Assembly (NCBI RefSeq): GCF_000938265.1 | Contig: NZ_JYFC01000004.1 | Location: forward strand, 1 to 64,000 | Direction of reading: 5' to 3' | DNA from: Agreia bicolorata | GTDB lineage: Bacteria; Actinomycetota; Actinomycetes; Actinomycetales; Microbacteriaceae | Length of the DNA: 64,000 nucleotides | Shown here: one piece after another, positions 16,872 to 26,267 of the stretch | Layout: each line of letters begins with the position of its first letter | Position numbering within the stretch: position 1 is the first letter of the stretch | Position numbers and translations under genes: made by a program | The notes under the pieces: generated by a model | Seen by the model: the letters and a program-made list of their open reading frames with translations, nothing else | Told to the model about the DNA's origin: nothing | The model's database searches: none

Positions 16872-17900
16872 TCAGCGGGGCGCGCCGGCGCGCGGGGCGG
16901 AGGTGCTTGAGCGCATCACGAGCTGCGCGGGCACTGTCGTGTGGATGTTCGGGGGCGTCCAGCCGGCCGTCTCGAGTTGCCGAATCACCAGGTCGACGGC
17001 CTGTTCGCCCTGCTTCGCCGGCTTCTGGGCGATCGAGGTGAGTCCGAAGAGGTCGGCGAGCGGATGATTGTCGATGCCGATCACCGACAGATCGTCGGGA
17101 ACGGAGATGCCCAGTTCTCGAGCGGCGAGGATGACTCCGATCGCCACCTCGTCGGCCGCCGCGAAGATGGCGGTCGGCCGGCGCCGAGGGTCGCCGAGAA
17201 TCTGCTTGCCGGCGGCGTATCCGCCCGGAATGTCGAAGTGCGTCGCCACGTAGGACTCGTCGCTGAACGGCAGGCCGGCGGCTCCAAGGGCATCCATGAA
17301 TCCCTGCAGGCGCTTGGAGTGCACGTGGAAGTCCATCAGCTCAGCCGAATCGCCGCCCACGTGCATGATGTTGCGGTGGCCCAGGGCGATGAGGTGTTCG
17401 GTTGCGAGACGCGCCGCGGCGACGTCGTCGATGCTGAGGGTGGGGATGCCGGCGAGAGGCCCGCCAATTCCAGCGATGGGTTTGCCGAGGGCGAGCAGTG
17501 AGGCGGCCTCGTCGGGGGAGATCTCTAGTGTCACGGCGATGATCGCGTCGACCCGCTTGCGAACCAGGAAGTACTCGAAGACTCGGCTGCGGGCCTCGGT
17601 GTTTTTCGTGAGGTTGTAGAGCATCAGGTCGTAGCCCCGCTCGATGAGTGCGCGTTCGACGCCCTCGATGATGCTGCCGAAGAACCACTGATTGATGACG
17701 GGGATGATCACGCCGACGTTGTTCGTTCGACCGGTGACCAGACTCGAGGCGTTCGATGAGACCACGTAGCCCAGTTCGCTGGCCGCGTTCTCTACCTTGT
17801 TACGGGTGACCGACGAGACGTAGCCTCGGCCGCTCAGTGCGCGCGAGACGGTGGCTTTCGACACTCCCGCTCGAAGCGCGACGTCTTCGATACCCGACAT
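16872..17900 (-). CDS. LacI-family transcriptional regulator
   Basis: This 342-residue repressor starts with the LacI helix-turn-helix and hinge (IEDVALRAGVSKATVSRALSGRGYVSSVTRNKVENAASELGYV, residues 4-47 in outline). It is followed by a periplasmic-binding-protein-like sugar sensor domain (VGVIIPVINQWFFGSIIEGVERAL through FAAADEVAIGVILAARELGISVPDDLSVIGIDNHPLADLF). It is divergent from the sugar ABC importer, and a 12-bp palindrome of LacI type lies between them. It therefore probably represses the importer until the sugar or a derivative binds. The start ATG at 17900 is the only one giving the full DNA-binding domain. Confidence 0.9.
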   Translation of the reverse strand: MSGIEDVALRAGVSKATVSRALSGRGYVSSVTRNKVENAASELGYVVSSNASSLVTGRTNNVGVIIPVINQWFFGSIIEGVERALIERGYDLMLYNLTKNTEARSRVFEYFLVRKRVDAIIAVTLEISPDEAASLLALGKPIAGIGGPLAGIPTLSIDDVAAARLATEHLIALGHRNIMHVGGDSAELMDFHVHSKRLQGFMDALGAAGLPFSDESYVATHFDIPGGYAAGKQILGDPRRRPTAIFAAADEVAIGVILAARELGISVPDDLSVIGIDNHPLADLFGLTSIAQKPAKQGEQAVDLVIRQLETAGWTPPNIHTTVPAQLVMRSSTSAPRAGAPR

Positions 17901-18003
17901 TCCTGGCTGACCCCCTCGTCTGCAATCGGTTCCAGAATTGTAACGTCCCCGTCACATTCCCGAGGCTAACCATAGCGCCGAGGCCCTAGTGGGACCGAAT
18001 CCT

Positions 18004-18015
18004 GAGAGCGCTCTC
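18004..18015. promoter_or_regulatory. LacI-type operator candidate
   Basis: The 305-bp gap 17901-18205 separates the regulator from the importer. GAGAGCGCTCTC at 18004-18015 is a perfect 12-bp palindrome with the central CG typical of LacI-family operators. It lies about 190 bp before the binding-protein start. Confidence 0.6.
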
Positions 18016-18063
18016 GGTATCGAATCGTTACGGAATTTTGTTCTGCAGCTCGGGGGGTTGTGC

Positions 18064-18082
18064 TTCCATGGGACTCATGGAA
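18064..18082. promoter_or_regulatory. TTCCATG inverted repeat upstream of the importer
   Basis: TTCCATG (18064-18070), 5-bp spacer and CATGGAA (18076-18082) form a second perfect inverted repeat in the same gap. It could be a site for another regulator, such as a global carbon-control protein, or a hairpin in the long 5' leader. The rest of the gap, including 18083-18190, shows no further structure I can name. Confidence 0.35.
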
Positions 18083-18205
18083 AGGTTTTCCTACCTGCCC
18101 TCCCCGCGGCCTGTTCGCGCGGTTGGGCCGTCCTAGTCCGGTCACTCAACCGGCAGGCAGATCGGCAGTCCTGACGATCTGTTCTCGACTCAATGAGGAG
18201 GAGAA

Positions 18206-19531
18206 ATGCGGGTTTCCCTGCATCGCCGTATCGCAGCACCTATCGCCATCGCCACCATCGTCGGACTTGCTCTCGTCGGCTGCGCCGAAGACAGCGGCTC
18301 CGGTTCCGGTTCCACCGAGGGCCAGACCGTCAAGATCTCCGGCGGCATCACCGGCTCCGAGGCCGACGCGCTGAACAAGAGCTTCGACGCATTCACCAAA
18401 GACACCGGCATCAAGGTCGAGTACACGGGTGACAAGAGCTTCGAGGGCAACATCGTCACGAAGGTCACGGGTGGCTCCGCCCCCGACATCGCCATCGTTC
18501 CCCAGCCCGGTCTGCTCAAGACTCTCGTCGACACCGGCGAAGTGAAAGAGGCCGATCAGCAGACCAGCGACAACGTCGACAAGAACTGGTCGCCCGACTG
18601 GAAGAAGTACGGCACGTTCGACGGCAAGTTCTACGCCGCCCCGATGCTCGCCAGTATCAAGGGCTACGTCTGGTACTCGCCAGCGCAGTTCAAGGAGTGG
18701 GGCGTCACCGTTCCCACCACGTGGGACGAGACGCTCGCACTGACCAAGACGATCCAGGAGAAGACTGGAAAGGCGCCCTGGTGTGCCGGCTTCGCCTCTG
18801 ACGCCGCTTCGGGCTGGCCCGGAACCGACTGGATCGAAGACCTCGTGCTCCGCCAGTCCGGCCCCGATGTCTACGACAGCTGGGTTGCTGGAGACACCAA
18901 GTTCACCGACCCCGCCATCAAGAAGGCCTTCGACTCCGTCGGCGAGATCCTCCTGAACCCGGCCTATGTGAACGCGGGCTACGGCGACGTCAAGAGCATC
19001 AACTCCACCGCATTCGGTGACGTCGCGGCCAAGGTCGCCGACGGCAGCTGCCCGCTGACCCACCAGGCCTCGTTCCTCTCGAGCAACTTCCTCGATGTCA
19101 AGACCGCTGCGGGCAAGACCCCCACTGTCGCCCCTGACGGAGACGTCTACGGATTCGTTCTTCCGGGCATCGAGGCAGGCTCGGCCAACATCGAGGTCGG
19201 CGGCGAGTTCGTCACACCGTTCACCGACTCGGATGCAGTCAAGAAGGTCACCGCTTACATGGCAACACCCGAGTTCGCTGACGCCCGCGTCAGCCTCGGT
19301 GGAGTCATCTCGGCCAACCTCAACGCTGACCCCTCCAAGGCATCCAGCCCGCTTCTGCAGGACGCCATGAAGCTCCTCCAAGACTCGAACACGACCGTTC
19401 GTTTCGATGGCTCAGACCTGATGCCGTCGACCGTCGGTTCCGGTTCGTTCTGGAAGGGCATGGTCAGCTGGATCGATGGCAAGGACACCGACACGGTGCT
19501 CAGTGACATCCAGGCCGGATACCAGAACTAA
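18206..19531 (+). CDS. Sugar ABC transporter substrate-binding lipoprotein (AglE-like)
   Basis: This 441-residue family 1 extracellular solute-binding protein is anchored as a lipoprotein. The signal peptide MRVSLHRRIAAPIAIATIVGLALVGC ends in lipobox LVGC (Cys at about residue 26), followed by a Ser/Gly linker. The mature part has GSAPDIAIVPQPGLLKTLVDTG and YVWYSPAQFKEWGVTVPTTWDETLALTKTI blocks typical of alpha-glucoside-type binding proteins. A GGAGGAG ribosome site lies just upstream. It heads a three-gene operon with two permeases and is regulated by the divergent LacI protein. The exact sugar is inferred only from resemblance. Confidence 0.87.
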   Translation: MRVSLHRRIAAPIAIATIVGLALVGCAEDSGSGSGSTEGQTVKISGGITGSEADALNKSFDAFTKDTGIKVEYTGDKSFEGNIVTKVTGGSAPDIAIVPQPGLLKTLVDTGEVKEADQQTSDNVDKNWSPDWKKYGTFDGKFYAAPMLASIKGYVWYSPAQFKEWGVTVPTTWDETLALTKTIQEKTGKAPWCAGFASDAASGWPGTDWIEDLVLRQSGPDVYDSWVAGDTKFTDPAIKKAFDSVGEILLNPAYVNAGYGDVKSINSTAFGDVAAKVADGSCPLTHQASFLSSNFLDVKTAAGKTPTVAPDGDVYGFVLPGIEAGSANIEVGGEFVTPFTDSDAVKKVTAYMATPEFADARVSLGGVISANLNADPSKASSPLLQDAMKLLQDSNTTVRFDGSDLMPSTVGSGSFWKGMVSWIDGKDTDTVLSDIQAGYQN

Positions 19532-19544
19532 CGCATAACCACCT

Positions 19545-19602
19545 GCCGGGCAGACTTGCCCGGCGCCCGTGGGGGCCGCTCGCACAACGGGGCGGTCCCC
19601 AC
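19545..19602 (+). repeat. Two hairpins between the binding-protein and permease genes
   Basis: GCCGGGCA (19545-19552) pairs with TGCCCGGC (19557-19564) around a 4-nt loop. A second stem, GTGGGG plus CCGC with a mismatch, pairs 19569-19580 with 19592-19602. Neither is followed by a T run. Located after the highly expressed binding-protein gene, they probably protect its 3' end or cut read-through, as hairpins do in malE-malF type operons (inference). Confidence 0.65.
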
Positions 19603-19697
19603 TCTCGGCCCTGCCGACCGAAAGGTCTATGCGCCCATTCTTTAAGCGCTACTGTTGGCCAATCCAAGAGTCCACCGTTGTACTCGAAAGGGTATTC

Positions 19698-21041
19698 ATG
19701 TCCGACACACGAACGACGACGCCTCCGGTGTCAGCACCCCCACCGGAGCCACATGAATCGCCGAGGCCGCAGCCCTCGGCACGCACGACCAAGCTGGTCG
19801 TCGCGGGAGCCGCGGTCATTCTGGCCGTGGTCTTCGTACTGCTGATCACGAGCCCCCCGAATGACCAGGCCAAGCCTGTCTCCCTGGGCTTCTCGCTGAA
19901 CAGCCTCTTTCGGTGGATGGGAAACCTGAACCCTCTCGTGCAGATTCCGATCATCATCGTGATCTTCGGTCTCGTGATCGCGCTCATCCTCGTTCTCATC
20001 GAGTACGCGCCACGATCGGGCAACTTCTACTTCTGGCTGCGGCTCGCCGCGTGCTTCGTGATTCCTGTGCTGGCCCTGATGCTTCTGCGTCCGTACCAGA
20101 ACGCACTCATCTGGGTTCTCGTCATCGCCCTCGTCGTCGGAGCCCTGCTCTTCTTCGCCGACTACCGGTCTCGGCAGGGAGCGGGCTACCTCTTCCAGCT
20201 CGTCACGTTCATGGCCCCGGCGGTGCTGCTGCTCGCGCTCGGGCTCATCTACCCGACGATCGCCACTATCTACCAGTCGTTCTTCGACAAGACCACGACC
20301 ACTTTCGTAGGGCTCGAGAACTACTTCTGGGTCTTCACGAACCCCGAAGGCTTCTGGTCGGTCGTCAACACCCTGATCTGGGTGCTCGTGGCCCCCGTGT
20401 TCTCGACGATGATCGGTCTTGCCTACGCCGTGTTCATCGACAAGGCGCGTGGTGAGAAGTATCTCAAGTCGCTGGTGTTCATGCCGATGGCTATCTCGTT
20501 CGTCGGTGCCGGAATCATCTGGAAGTTCATCTACGACAACCGCCAAGGCGAGCAGGTCGGTCTGCTGAACGCCATCATCACGGCATTCGGCGGTCAGCCC
20601 GTCTCGTGGCTCGACGCTCAGCCCCTCATCAACACCCTGCTCCTGCTCGTGGTCTTCATCTGGACCCAGACCGGATTCGCCATGGTGATTCTGTCGGCGG
20701 CCATCAAGGGCGTGCCGACCGAGCAGATGGAGGCCGCCGAGCTCGACGGCACCAACGCCTGGCAGCGGTTCCGCAACGTGACCGTGCCCGGCATCCGCTC
20801 GTCCTTGATCGTCGTTCTCACGACAATCGCCATCGGCTCCCTCAAGGTGTACGACATCGTCGCTGTGATGACTGGTGGTCGCGCCAACACGACTGTGCTC
20901 GGCTTCGAGATGGTCAACCAGCAGCAGCGTTTCCAGAGCTACGGACACTCGGCGGCACTGGCCGTGGTGCTGTTCCTGTTCGTGCTGCCGCTGATCATCT
21001 ACAACGCCAACCAAATGCGCAAGCAGAGGGAGATCCGATGA
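19698..21041 (+). CDS. Sugar ABC transporter permease (AglF-like)
   Basis: This 447-residue inner-membrane permease has a Pro-rich N-terminus and about four extra hydrophobic segments (residues 35-145). These precede the standard six-helix MalF-type core, which starts around VTFMAPAVLLLALGLIYPTIATIYQSFFDK. The EAA loop that contacts the ATPase is EAAELDGTNAWQRFRNVTVP (about residues 345-365). The ATG at 19698 has AAAGGG at 5 nt; the upstream frame to 19569 crosses the hairpins and is not used. It overlaps the next permease by ATGA. No ATPase gene follows, so a shared MsiK-type ATPase must serve it. Confidence 0.87.
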   Translation: MSDTRTTTPPVSAPPPEPHESPRPQPSARTTKLVVAGAAVILAVVFVLLITSPPNDQAKPVSLGFSLNSLFRWMGNLNPLVQIPIIIVIFGLVIALILVLIEYAPRSGNFYFWLRLAACFVIPVLALMLLRPYQNALIWVLVIALVVGALLFFADYRSRQGAGYLFQLVTFMAPAVLLLALGLIYPTIATIYQSFFDKTTTTFVGLENYFWVFTNPEGFWSVVNTLIWVLVAPVFSTMIGLAYAVFIDKARGEKYLKSLVFMPMAISFVGAGIIWKFIYDNRQGEQVGLLNAIITAFGGQPVSWLDAQPLINTLLLLVVFIWTQTGFAMVILSAAIKGVPTEQMEAAELDGTNAWQRFRNVTVPGIRSSLIVVLTTIAIGSLKVYDIVAVMTGGRANTTVLGFEMVNQQQRFQSYGHSAALAVVLFLFVLPLIIYNANQMRKQREIR

Positions 21042-22000
21042 CCACCGACACTCTCGTCGACACCCGGTCGAAGCGTCAGGTCGCTCGGGCAACCCAGAAG
21101 AGCGAAAAGATGGCGCAGAAGCGCCTCACCTCGAAGGGCGCCACGATCGCGGCGATCATCATCGCCGTCATCTGGACCATCCCCACCTTCGGCCTCTTCG
21201 TCACCTCGTTCCGGCCCGGTCCAGACACACAGTCGACCGGTTGGTGGACCGTGTTCGTGAACCCGTCGTTCACGCTCGACAACTACGCGCAGGCGCTGAA
21301 CTCGGGCGGCACGGCTCTCACGCTGGGTCAGTCGTTCATCAACTCGCTCGGCATCACGATTCCGGCGACCGTGTTCCCGCTCGTCATCGCCTCGCTCGCG
21401 GCCTATGCCTTCGCGTGGATCGATTTCAAGTTCAAGAACATCGTGTTCGTCGGTGTCTTCGCGCTGCAGATCGTGCCGATTCAGATGGCGCTCGTTCCGT
21501 TGCTCAGCCTCTTCTCGAAGGGCCTCACCGTCAACGGTGTGGGCATCTTCCCGGGGTTCGAACTGCGTGACGCCGAGCACAGCTTCGCGACGGTCTGGAT
21601 CGCCCACGCGATCTTCGCCCTGCCGCTGGCCATCTTTATGCTGCACAACTTCATCTCGGAGATTCCGGGTGAGGTGATCGAGGCCGCGCGCGTCGACGGA
21701 GCCGGACACGGACAGATCTTCTTCCGTATCGTGCTTCCGCTGGCCACGCCTGCGATCGCGTCGTTCGCCATCTTCCAGTTCCTCTGGGTCTGGAACGATC
21801 TGCTCGTGGCGACGATCTTCGCGCCGTCGACTTCGCTGCCGCTGACCCAGACGCTCAACTCACTGTCGGGCACGTGGGGCAACCAGTGGTTCCTGCAGTC
21901 GGCCGGTGCGTTCATCTCGATCATCGTTCCGCTCATCGTGTTCTTCTCGCTGCAGCGCTTCTTCGTTCGAGGCCTGCTCGCCGGAGCGACGAAGGGCTGA
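21038..22000 (+). CDS. Sugar ABC transporter permease (AglG-like)
   Basis: This 320-residue partner permease is of MalG type with six transmembrane helices after a short cytoplasmic N-terminus. Its EAA loop is EAARVDGAGHGQIFFRIVLP (about residues 212-231). Translation is coupled to the previous gene through the ATGA overlap at 21038-21041, with AGAGGG just upstream. It closes the operon. The following 99 bp hold a degenerate inverted pair of the CCCTGAGC-type repeat rather than a T-tailed terminator. Confidence 0.88.
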   Translation: MTTDTLVDTRSKRQVARATQKSEKMAQKRLTSKGATIAAIIIAVIWTIPTFGLFVTSFRPGPDTQSTGWWTVFVNPSFTLDNYAQALNSGGTALTLGQSFINSLGITIPATVFPLVIASLAAYAFAWIDFKFKNIVFVGVFALQIVPIQMALVPLLSLFSKGLTVNGVGIFPGFELRDAEHSFATVWIAHAIFALPLAIFMLHNFISEIPGEVIEAARVDGAGHGQIFFRIVLPLATPAIASFAIFQFLWVWNDLLVATIFAPSTSLPLTQTLNSLSGTWGNQWFLQSAGAFISIIVPLIVFFSLQRFFVRGLLAGATKG

Positions 22001-22017
22001 GCCCCTCGACGAGGAGG

Positions 22018-22067
22018 CCCTTCGACGGGCTCAGGGAACGGTTCGTTCCTCGAGCCCGTCGGGGGGT
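22018..22067. repeat. Inverted pair of CCCTGAGC-type repeats
   Basis: A copy in reverse orientation (22018-22041, core CCCTTCGACGGGCTCAGGG) is followed within 3 nt by a degenerate forward copy (22044-22067, containing GAGCCCGTCG). Together they can fold into a hairpin at the end of the sugar importer operon, just before the ABC exporter promoter. Confidence 0.7.
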
Positions 22068-22099
22068 CTCGTGCGTTAAACGGCGGGTAGGTTGAACAG

Positions 22100-24007
22100 A
22101 TGAGTATGCGAGGCGGCGGCGGCCATCGAGGTGGCGTGAGCGCCGGCGATGTAGGTCTGCAGAAAGAACTGAACAAGAGTGCGCCGAAGATCGACCACCT
22201 GCTGAGTCGCATCCTCTCGCTTTTCTCGCCCTACCGCACGCCGATCATCGGCACGATCGTGCTCGTGCTGCTCGGCGCGGGCCTCACGGTGATCCCGCCT
22301 CTTCTCACGCAGCGGGCGTTCGACGACGGTCTCTTCCCTTCTGCGGGCTCTTCGACAGGCGCAGGGGGCGATACGGGAGACGCAGGCTCGATCATCCAGG
22401 GCCCGAACCTGCCGGTGCTGGTCGAGATCGTCGGTCTTATGATCGTGATCTACATCGTGTCGAGCCTGCTGAGTGTCTGGCAGACCTACCTCACGGCGAA
22501 GGTCGGCAACAGCGTGATGGGCGCGCTTCGCGTGCGACTCTTCACGCACCTCGAGGCGATGGAACTGAGCTTCTTCACCAAGACGAAGACGGGCGTCATC
22601 CAGTCACGGCTGCAGAACGACGTTGGCGGCGTGGCCAGCGTGCTGACCAACACCATCTCGTCGATTCTCGGAAACACCGTCACGCTCATCGCGGCGGTCG
22701 TTGCCATGGTGCTGCTGAACTGGCAGCTCACCATCGTGGCCCTCGTGCTTATGCCCATCCTGGTTCTCGCGCAGCGCCGGGTGGGGCAGGTGCGCGCCCG
22801 CATCGCGACGAAGACCCAGGAATCGCTCTCAGACATGACAGCGATCACGCAGGAGACCCTGAGCGTGTCAGGCATTCTGCTCTCGAAGAGTTTCAATCGG
22901 CAGCAGACCGAGATCGCCCGCTACGCAGACGAGAATGCCACCCAGGTGCGGCTGCAGGTGAGTCAGCAGATGAGCGGCCAGTGGTTCTTCGCCATGGTCA
23001 ACATTTTTCTGTCGGCGATCCCGGCCATCGTCTACCTCGTTGCCGGATGGCTGCTCGTCGGCGGCGCGCCCGACATCACGGCCGGCACCATCGTGGCGTT
23101 CACCACGGTGCAGGCTCGATTGCTGTTCCCCCTTCTCGGACTCATGCGCGTGGCCCTCGACCTGCAGACCTCGAGCGCTCTGTTCGCCCGCATCTTCGAG
23201 TACCTCGACCTCACGCCGGCCATCGCCGACGCGCCGGATGCACGGTCGGTCGACACGACCCGCCTCGGTCGCGTCGAATTCGACGACGTCGTCTTTCGCT
23301 ACCCGGATGCCGAGGACGACTCTCGCCCGACGCTGAATGGGGTGTCATTCGTGATCGAGCCGGGGCAGTTCGCGGCCTTCGTCGGCCCTTCGGGCGCGGG
23401 CAAGACGACGGTGTCGTACCTCGTGCCGCGGTTCTACGAAGCGACGGGCGGCACCGTCCGCTTCGCCGACACAGACGTGCGCGAGCTCAGCCAGGACTCG
23501 CTCGTGGCGAATCTCGGAATCGTCAGCCAGGAGACCTACCTCTTTCACGCGACCATCGCCGAGAACCTGCGCTACGCGAGACCGGATGCGACGCAGGCCG
23601 AAATCGAGGACGCGGCGCGTCAGGCGAACATCCACGACCGCGTCATGAGCTTCCCCGCCGGATACGACACCGTGGTGGGGGAGCGGGGCTACCGGCTCTC
23701 CGGTGGCGAGAAGCAGCGCATTGCGATCGCCCGCGTTCTGCTGAAAGATCCTGCGGTGCTCATTCTCGACGAGGCGACCAGCGCCCTCGACACCATCTCG
23801 GAACGGGTCGTGCAGGCGGCGCTCGACACGGCATCCCGAGGTCGCACGACCATTGCGATCGCTCACCGGCTCTCGACGGTGCTGTCTGCCGACGTGATCT
23901 TCGTGATCGACGACGGCGAGGTGGTCGAGCGTGGAACTCATGCGGAGCTCATCGACGCCGGCGGTGTCTACTCGACGCTCTATGCGCAGCAGCGCGAAAT
24001 TTCGTAG
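22100..24007 (+). CDS. ABC exporter, fused membrane and ATPase domains
   Basis: This 635-residue half-transporter has an N-terminal type IV (exporter) membrane domain with six helices (residues 45-345) and a C-terminal nucleotide-binding domain. The motifs are Walker A GPSGAGKTT, Q-loop NLGIVSQETYLF, signature LSGGEKQR, Walker B VLILDEATSALD and H-loop IAHRLSTV. The first transmembrane pair is split by a Gly/Ser/Asp-rich loop (FPSAGSSTGAGGDTGDAG), an unusual extracellular insert. TAGGTT lies exactly 6 nt before the ATG and no Shine-Dalgarno is visible, so the mRNA may be leaderless. It probably works as a homodimer. Substrate unknown. Confidence 0.87.
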   Translation: MSMRGGGGHRGGVSAGDVGLQKELNKSAPKIDHLLSRILSLFSPYRTPIIGTIVLVLLGAGLTVIPPLLTQRAFDDGLFPSAGSSTGAGGDTGDAGSIIQGPNLPVLVEIVGLMIVIYIVSSLLSVWQTYLTAKVGNSVMGALRVRLFTHLEAMELSFFTKTKTGVIQSRLQNDVGGVASVLTNTISSILGNTVTLIAAVVAMVLLNWQLTIVALVLMPILVLAQRRVGQVRARIATKTQESLSDMTAITQETLSVSGILLSKSFNRQQTEIARYADENATQVRLQVSQQMSGQWFFAMVNIFLSAIPAIVYLVAGWLLVGGAPDITAGTIVAFTTVQARLLFPLLGLMRVALDLQTSSALFARIFEYLDLTPAIADAPDARSVDTTRLGRVEFDDVVFRYPDAEDDSRPTLNGVSFVIEPGQFAAFVGPSGAGKTTVSYLVPRFYEATGGTVRFADTDVRELSQDSLVANLGIVSQETYLFHATIAENLRYARPDATQAEIEDAARQANIHDRVMSFPAGYDTVVGERGYRLSGGEKQRIAIARVLLKDPAVLILDEATSALDTISERVVQAALDTASRGRTTIAIAHRLSTVLSADVIFVIDDGEVVERGTHAELIDAGGVYSTLYAQQREIS

Positions 24008-24089
24008 TGCACTGTGACGCGTGTGGCTAGAGTTGCACCCAGAGGGGCGGCAGTGGGGTAGCGCCTTACGTAACGGGGATCGGGGCGCT

Positions 24090-26267
24090 ATGTCAGGGGA
24101 CAGTTCTCTCTCGAGAGGGGCTCGAAGGCCCGGACGACTCGGTTCGTCGGCCGGAGCGTTCGTGCGGCGGGGGCTGAGCATTCAGTCGAAACTGCTGATC
24201 ATGCTGCTCGGCGTCAGCATAGGCTCGACGCTCGTGGTCGGGTACATCGGCTACACCTCGGGCACGGATGGCCTGCGGCAGGCCGAGTTCGATCGCATGA
24301 CCAACCTGCGCGAGGCGAAATCGGATGCCGTCGAGTCGCTCTTTTCGAACATCCGGAGCGGTCTGACCCTCGATTCGATCGGTGCGACGGGCAACCAGGC
24401 CGCGGTGGAATTCAGCGACGCGTTCGCACAGCTGCAGAGCCAGCCGATCGACCCGGCCCAGACCGCCGCGGTGGACGCGTACTACGACAACACCTTCATT
24501 CCTCTGCTCAACGAACGCTCCGGCTCGACGAGCGTCTCTGACGTGTTCGTTCCGCAGACGAGCGCAGAGACCTACCTGCAGAATCACTACACGGTTCCGT
24601 CGTCCGGGGATTTCGATGCAGCGGCTCTCGTTGACAACGCGGGCGACGGCAGCGCCTGGTCGGCTGTCAACGAGAAATACAACCCGTATTTTCGCGAGAT
24701 GGCCAAGCTCAATCAGTACGAGGATGCGCTGATCCTCGACACCAAGGGAAATATCGTCTACTCCGTTTACAAGGGAGTCGATCTCGGGTCCAACGTGAAT
24801 ACGGGCCCCTACAAGGGGTCGAACCTCGCCAGTGCCTACACTGCTGCTCTGAATTCGAACGTCGTCGACTTCGTGCAGATCACCGACTTCGAGCGCTATC
24901 AGCCGAGCCTCGCGGTGCCGACCGCGTGGGGAGTCTCGCCGATCGGTCAGAACGGTGATGTCGTCGGCGTCTTGGCCGTGCAGCTTCCCATCGCCTCGAT
25001 CAACGCCGTGATGACCGGCGACGAGCAGTGGAAGAGGGACGGCCTCGGCGACACGGGCGAGGCCTACATCGTCGGCTCCGACGACACGATGCGCTCGGTC
25101 TCGCGCCTGCTGATTGACGACCCGGAGCAGTATCGCGAGCGGGCCATCTCCGGCGGTCTGGCTCCTGACGTCGCGCAGCGCGCGGTCGATGTGAAGGGCA
25201 CGGTCGCTCTGCAAACCGTCGACACAGCGCCGGTGCGCGAGGCGCAGCAGGGCAAGACGGGGGTGATGGTCGCTCAGAGCTATCTGGGCCGTGAAACTCT
25301 CGCCGCCTATGGGCCGCTCGACATTCCCGGTCAGCAGTGGGTCATCGTGGCGAGCATCACCTCTGCTGAAGCGTTCGCGCCCGTGGCCGACTTCACCCGC
25401 AACCTCGTTCTCTCGATCGCGGTGCTGCTTGTGCTCGTCTCCTTGCTGTCGCTGCTTCTCGCTCAGGTGTTCGCCCGGCCGGTGAGGCGTCTCGTCGGAG
25501 CCGTGCGGCAGGTGGCAGGTGGTGATCTCGGTGTCGAGGTCACGACCAACACCCGAGACGAGTTCGGCGATCTCGCGCTGGCCTTCAACGACATGAGCCG
25601 CAGCCTCCAGGTGAAGCAGGCACTGATCGACGAGCAGCAGGCCGAGAACGACAAGATCCTGCACACGCTGATGCCCGAGTCTGTTGCCCGGCGCTATCGC
25701 GACGGCGATGAAACCATCGCCGAGGATCATCAGGATGTCTCGGTGCTGTTCGCGGACCTCGTCGGTTTCGACGACTTCGCCGCCGGTCTGGGTGCCGAGA
25801 AAGAACTCGCCCTGCTCAACGACCTCGTGCGCCAGTTCGACGAGACGGCGCAGGAGAAGGGCGTCGAGAAGGTGCGCACTCTGCGCGAGGGCTACCTGGC
25901 GAGCTGCGGGCTGATCGTTCCGAGGGTCGACAGCGCGCGCCGCACCGTGGACTTCGCTCTGGAGATGATCCGCATCGTCGAACGGTTCAACGCACAGCAC
26001 GAGGCGAACCTGTCGCTGCGCGTCGGCATCGACACAGGAACGGTGACCAGCGGACTCGTGGGACGATCGTCGATCGCCTACGACATGTGGGGCGACGCCG
26101 TGAACATCGCCAACCGGGTGCAGGCCCTCGCCGGCAAGCCCGGCGTCTTCATCAGCCAGAGAGTGCGCGGCAAGCTGGGCGAGTTGCCGAACCTGACCGA
26201 GGTGGGCACGATCGAGACGAAGGCCGGGCAGCAATCGGTCTGGCAGATCTCCACGCAGAGGGGATGA
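24090..26267 (+). CDS. Membrane class III nucleotide cyclase with Cache-like sensor and HAMP
   Basis: This 725-residue protein has a first helix (LLIMLLGVSIGSTLVVGYIGY, about residues 35-55), an extracellular sensor of about 370 residues and a second helix (LVLSIAVLLVLVSLLSLLLAQVF). The sensor includes DALILDTKGNIVYSVYKGVDLG and the later GEAYIVGSDDTMRSVSRLL, as in double-Cache folds. A HAMP domain and a class III cyclase domain follow. The first metal Asp is present (VLFADLVGFDD), as are the later D, N and R (YDMWGDAVNIANRVQ). The block expected to read K-T-x-G-D reads RTLREGYLASCG, so the base-binding Lys is Arg and the second metal Asp is Glu. It overlaps the channel gene by ATGA. Confidence 0.85.
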   Translation: MSGDSSLSRGARRPGRLGSSAGAFVRRGLSIQSKLLIMLLGVSIGSTLVVGYIGYTSGTDGLRQAEFDRMTNLREAKSDAVESLFSNIRSGLTLDSIGATGNQAAVEFSDAFAQLQSQPIDPAQTAAVDAYYDNTFIPLLNERSGSTSVSDVFVPQTSAETYLQNHYTVPSSGDFDAAALVDNAGDGSAWSAVNEKYNPYFREMAKLNQYEDALILDTKGNIVYSVYKGVDLGSNVNTGPYKGSNLASAYTAALNSNVVDFVQITDFERYQPSLAVPTAWGVSPIGQNGDVVGVLAVQLPIASINAVMTGDEQWKRDGLGDTGEAYIVGSDDTMRSVSRLLIDDPEQYRERAISGGLAPDVAQRAVDVKGTVALQTVDTAPVREAQQGKTGVMVAQSYLGRETLAAYGPLDIPGQQWVIVASITSAEAFAPVADFTRNLVLSIAVLLVLVSLLSLLLAQVFARPVRRLVGAVRQVAGGDLGVEVTTNTRDEFGDLALAFNDMSRSLQVKQALIDEQQAENDKILHTLMPESVARRYRDGDETIAEDHQDVSVLFADLVGFDDFAAGLGAEKELALLNDLVRQFDETAQEKGVEKVRTLREGYLASCGLIVPRVDSARRTVDFALEMIRIVERFNAQHEANLSLRVGIDTGTVTSGLVGRSSIAYDMWGDAVNIANRVQALAGKPGVFISQRVRGKLGELPNLTEVGTIETKAGQQSVWQISTQRG

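Noticed and set aside
24093-26234. 713-codon antisense frame opposite the cyclase
   Set aside because: Composition (His/Arg/Val) and lack of motifs mark it as a shadow of the forward gene.
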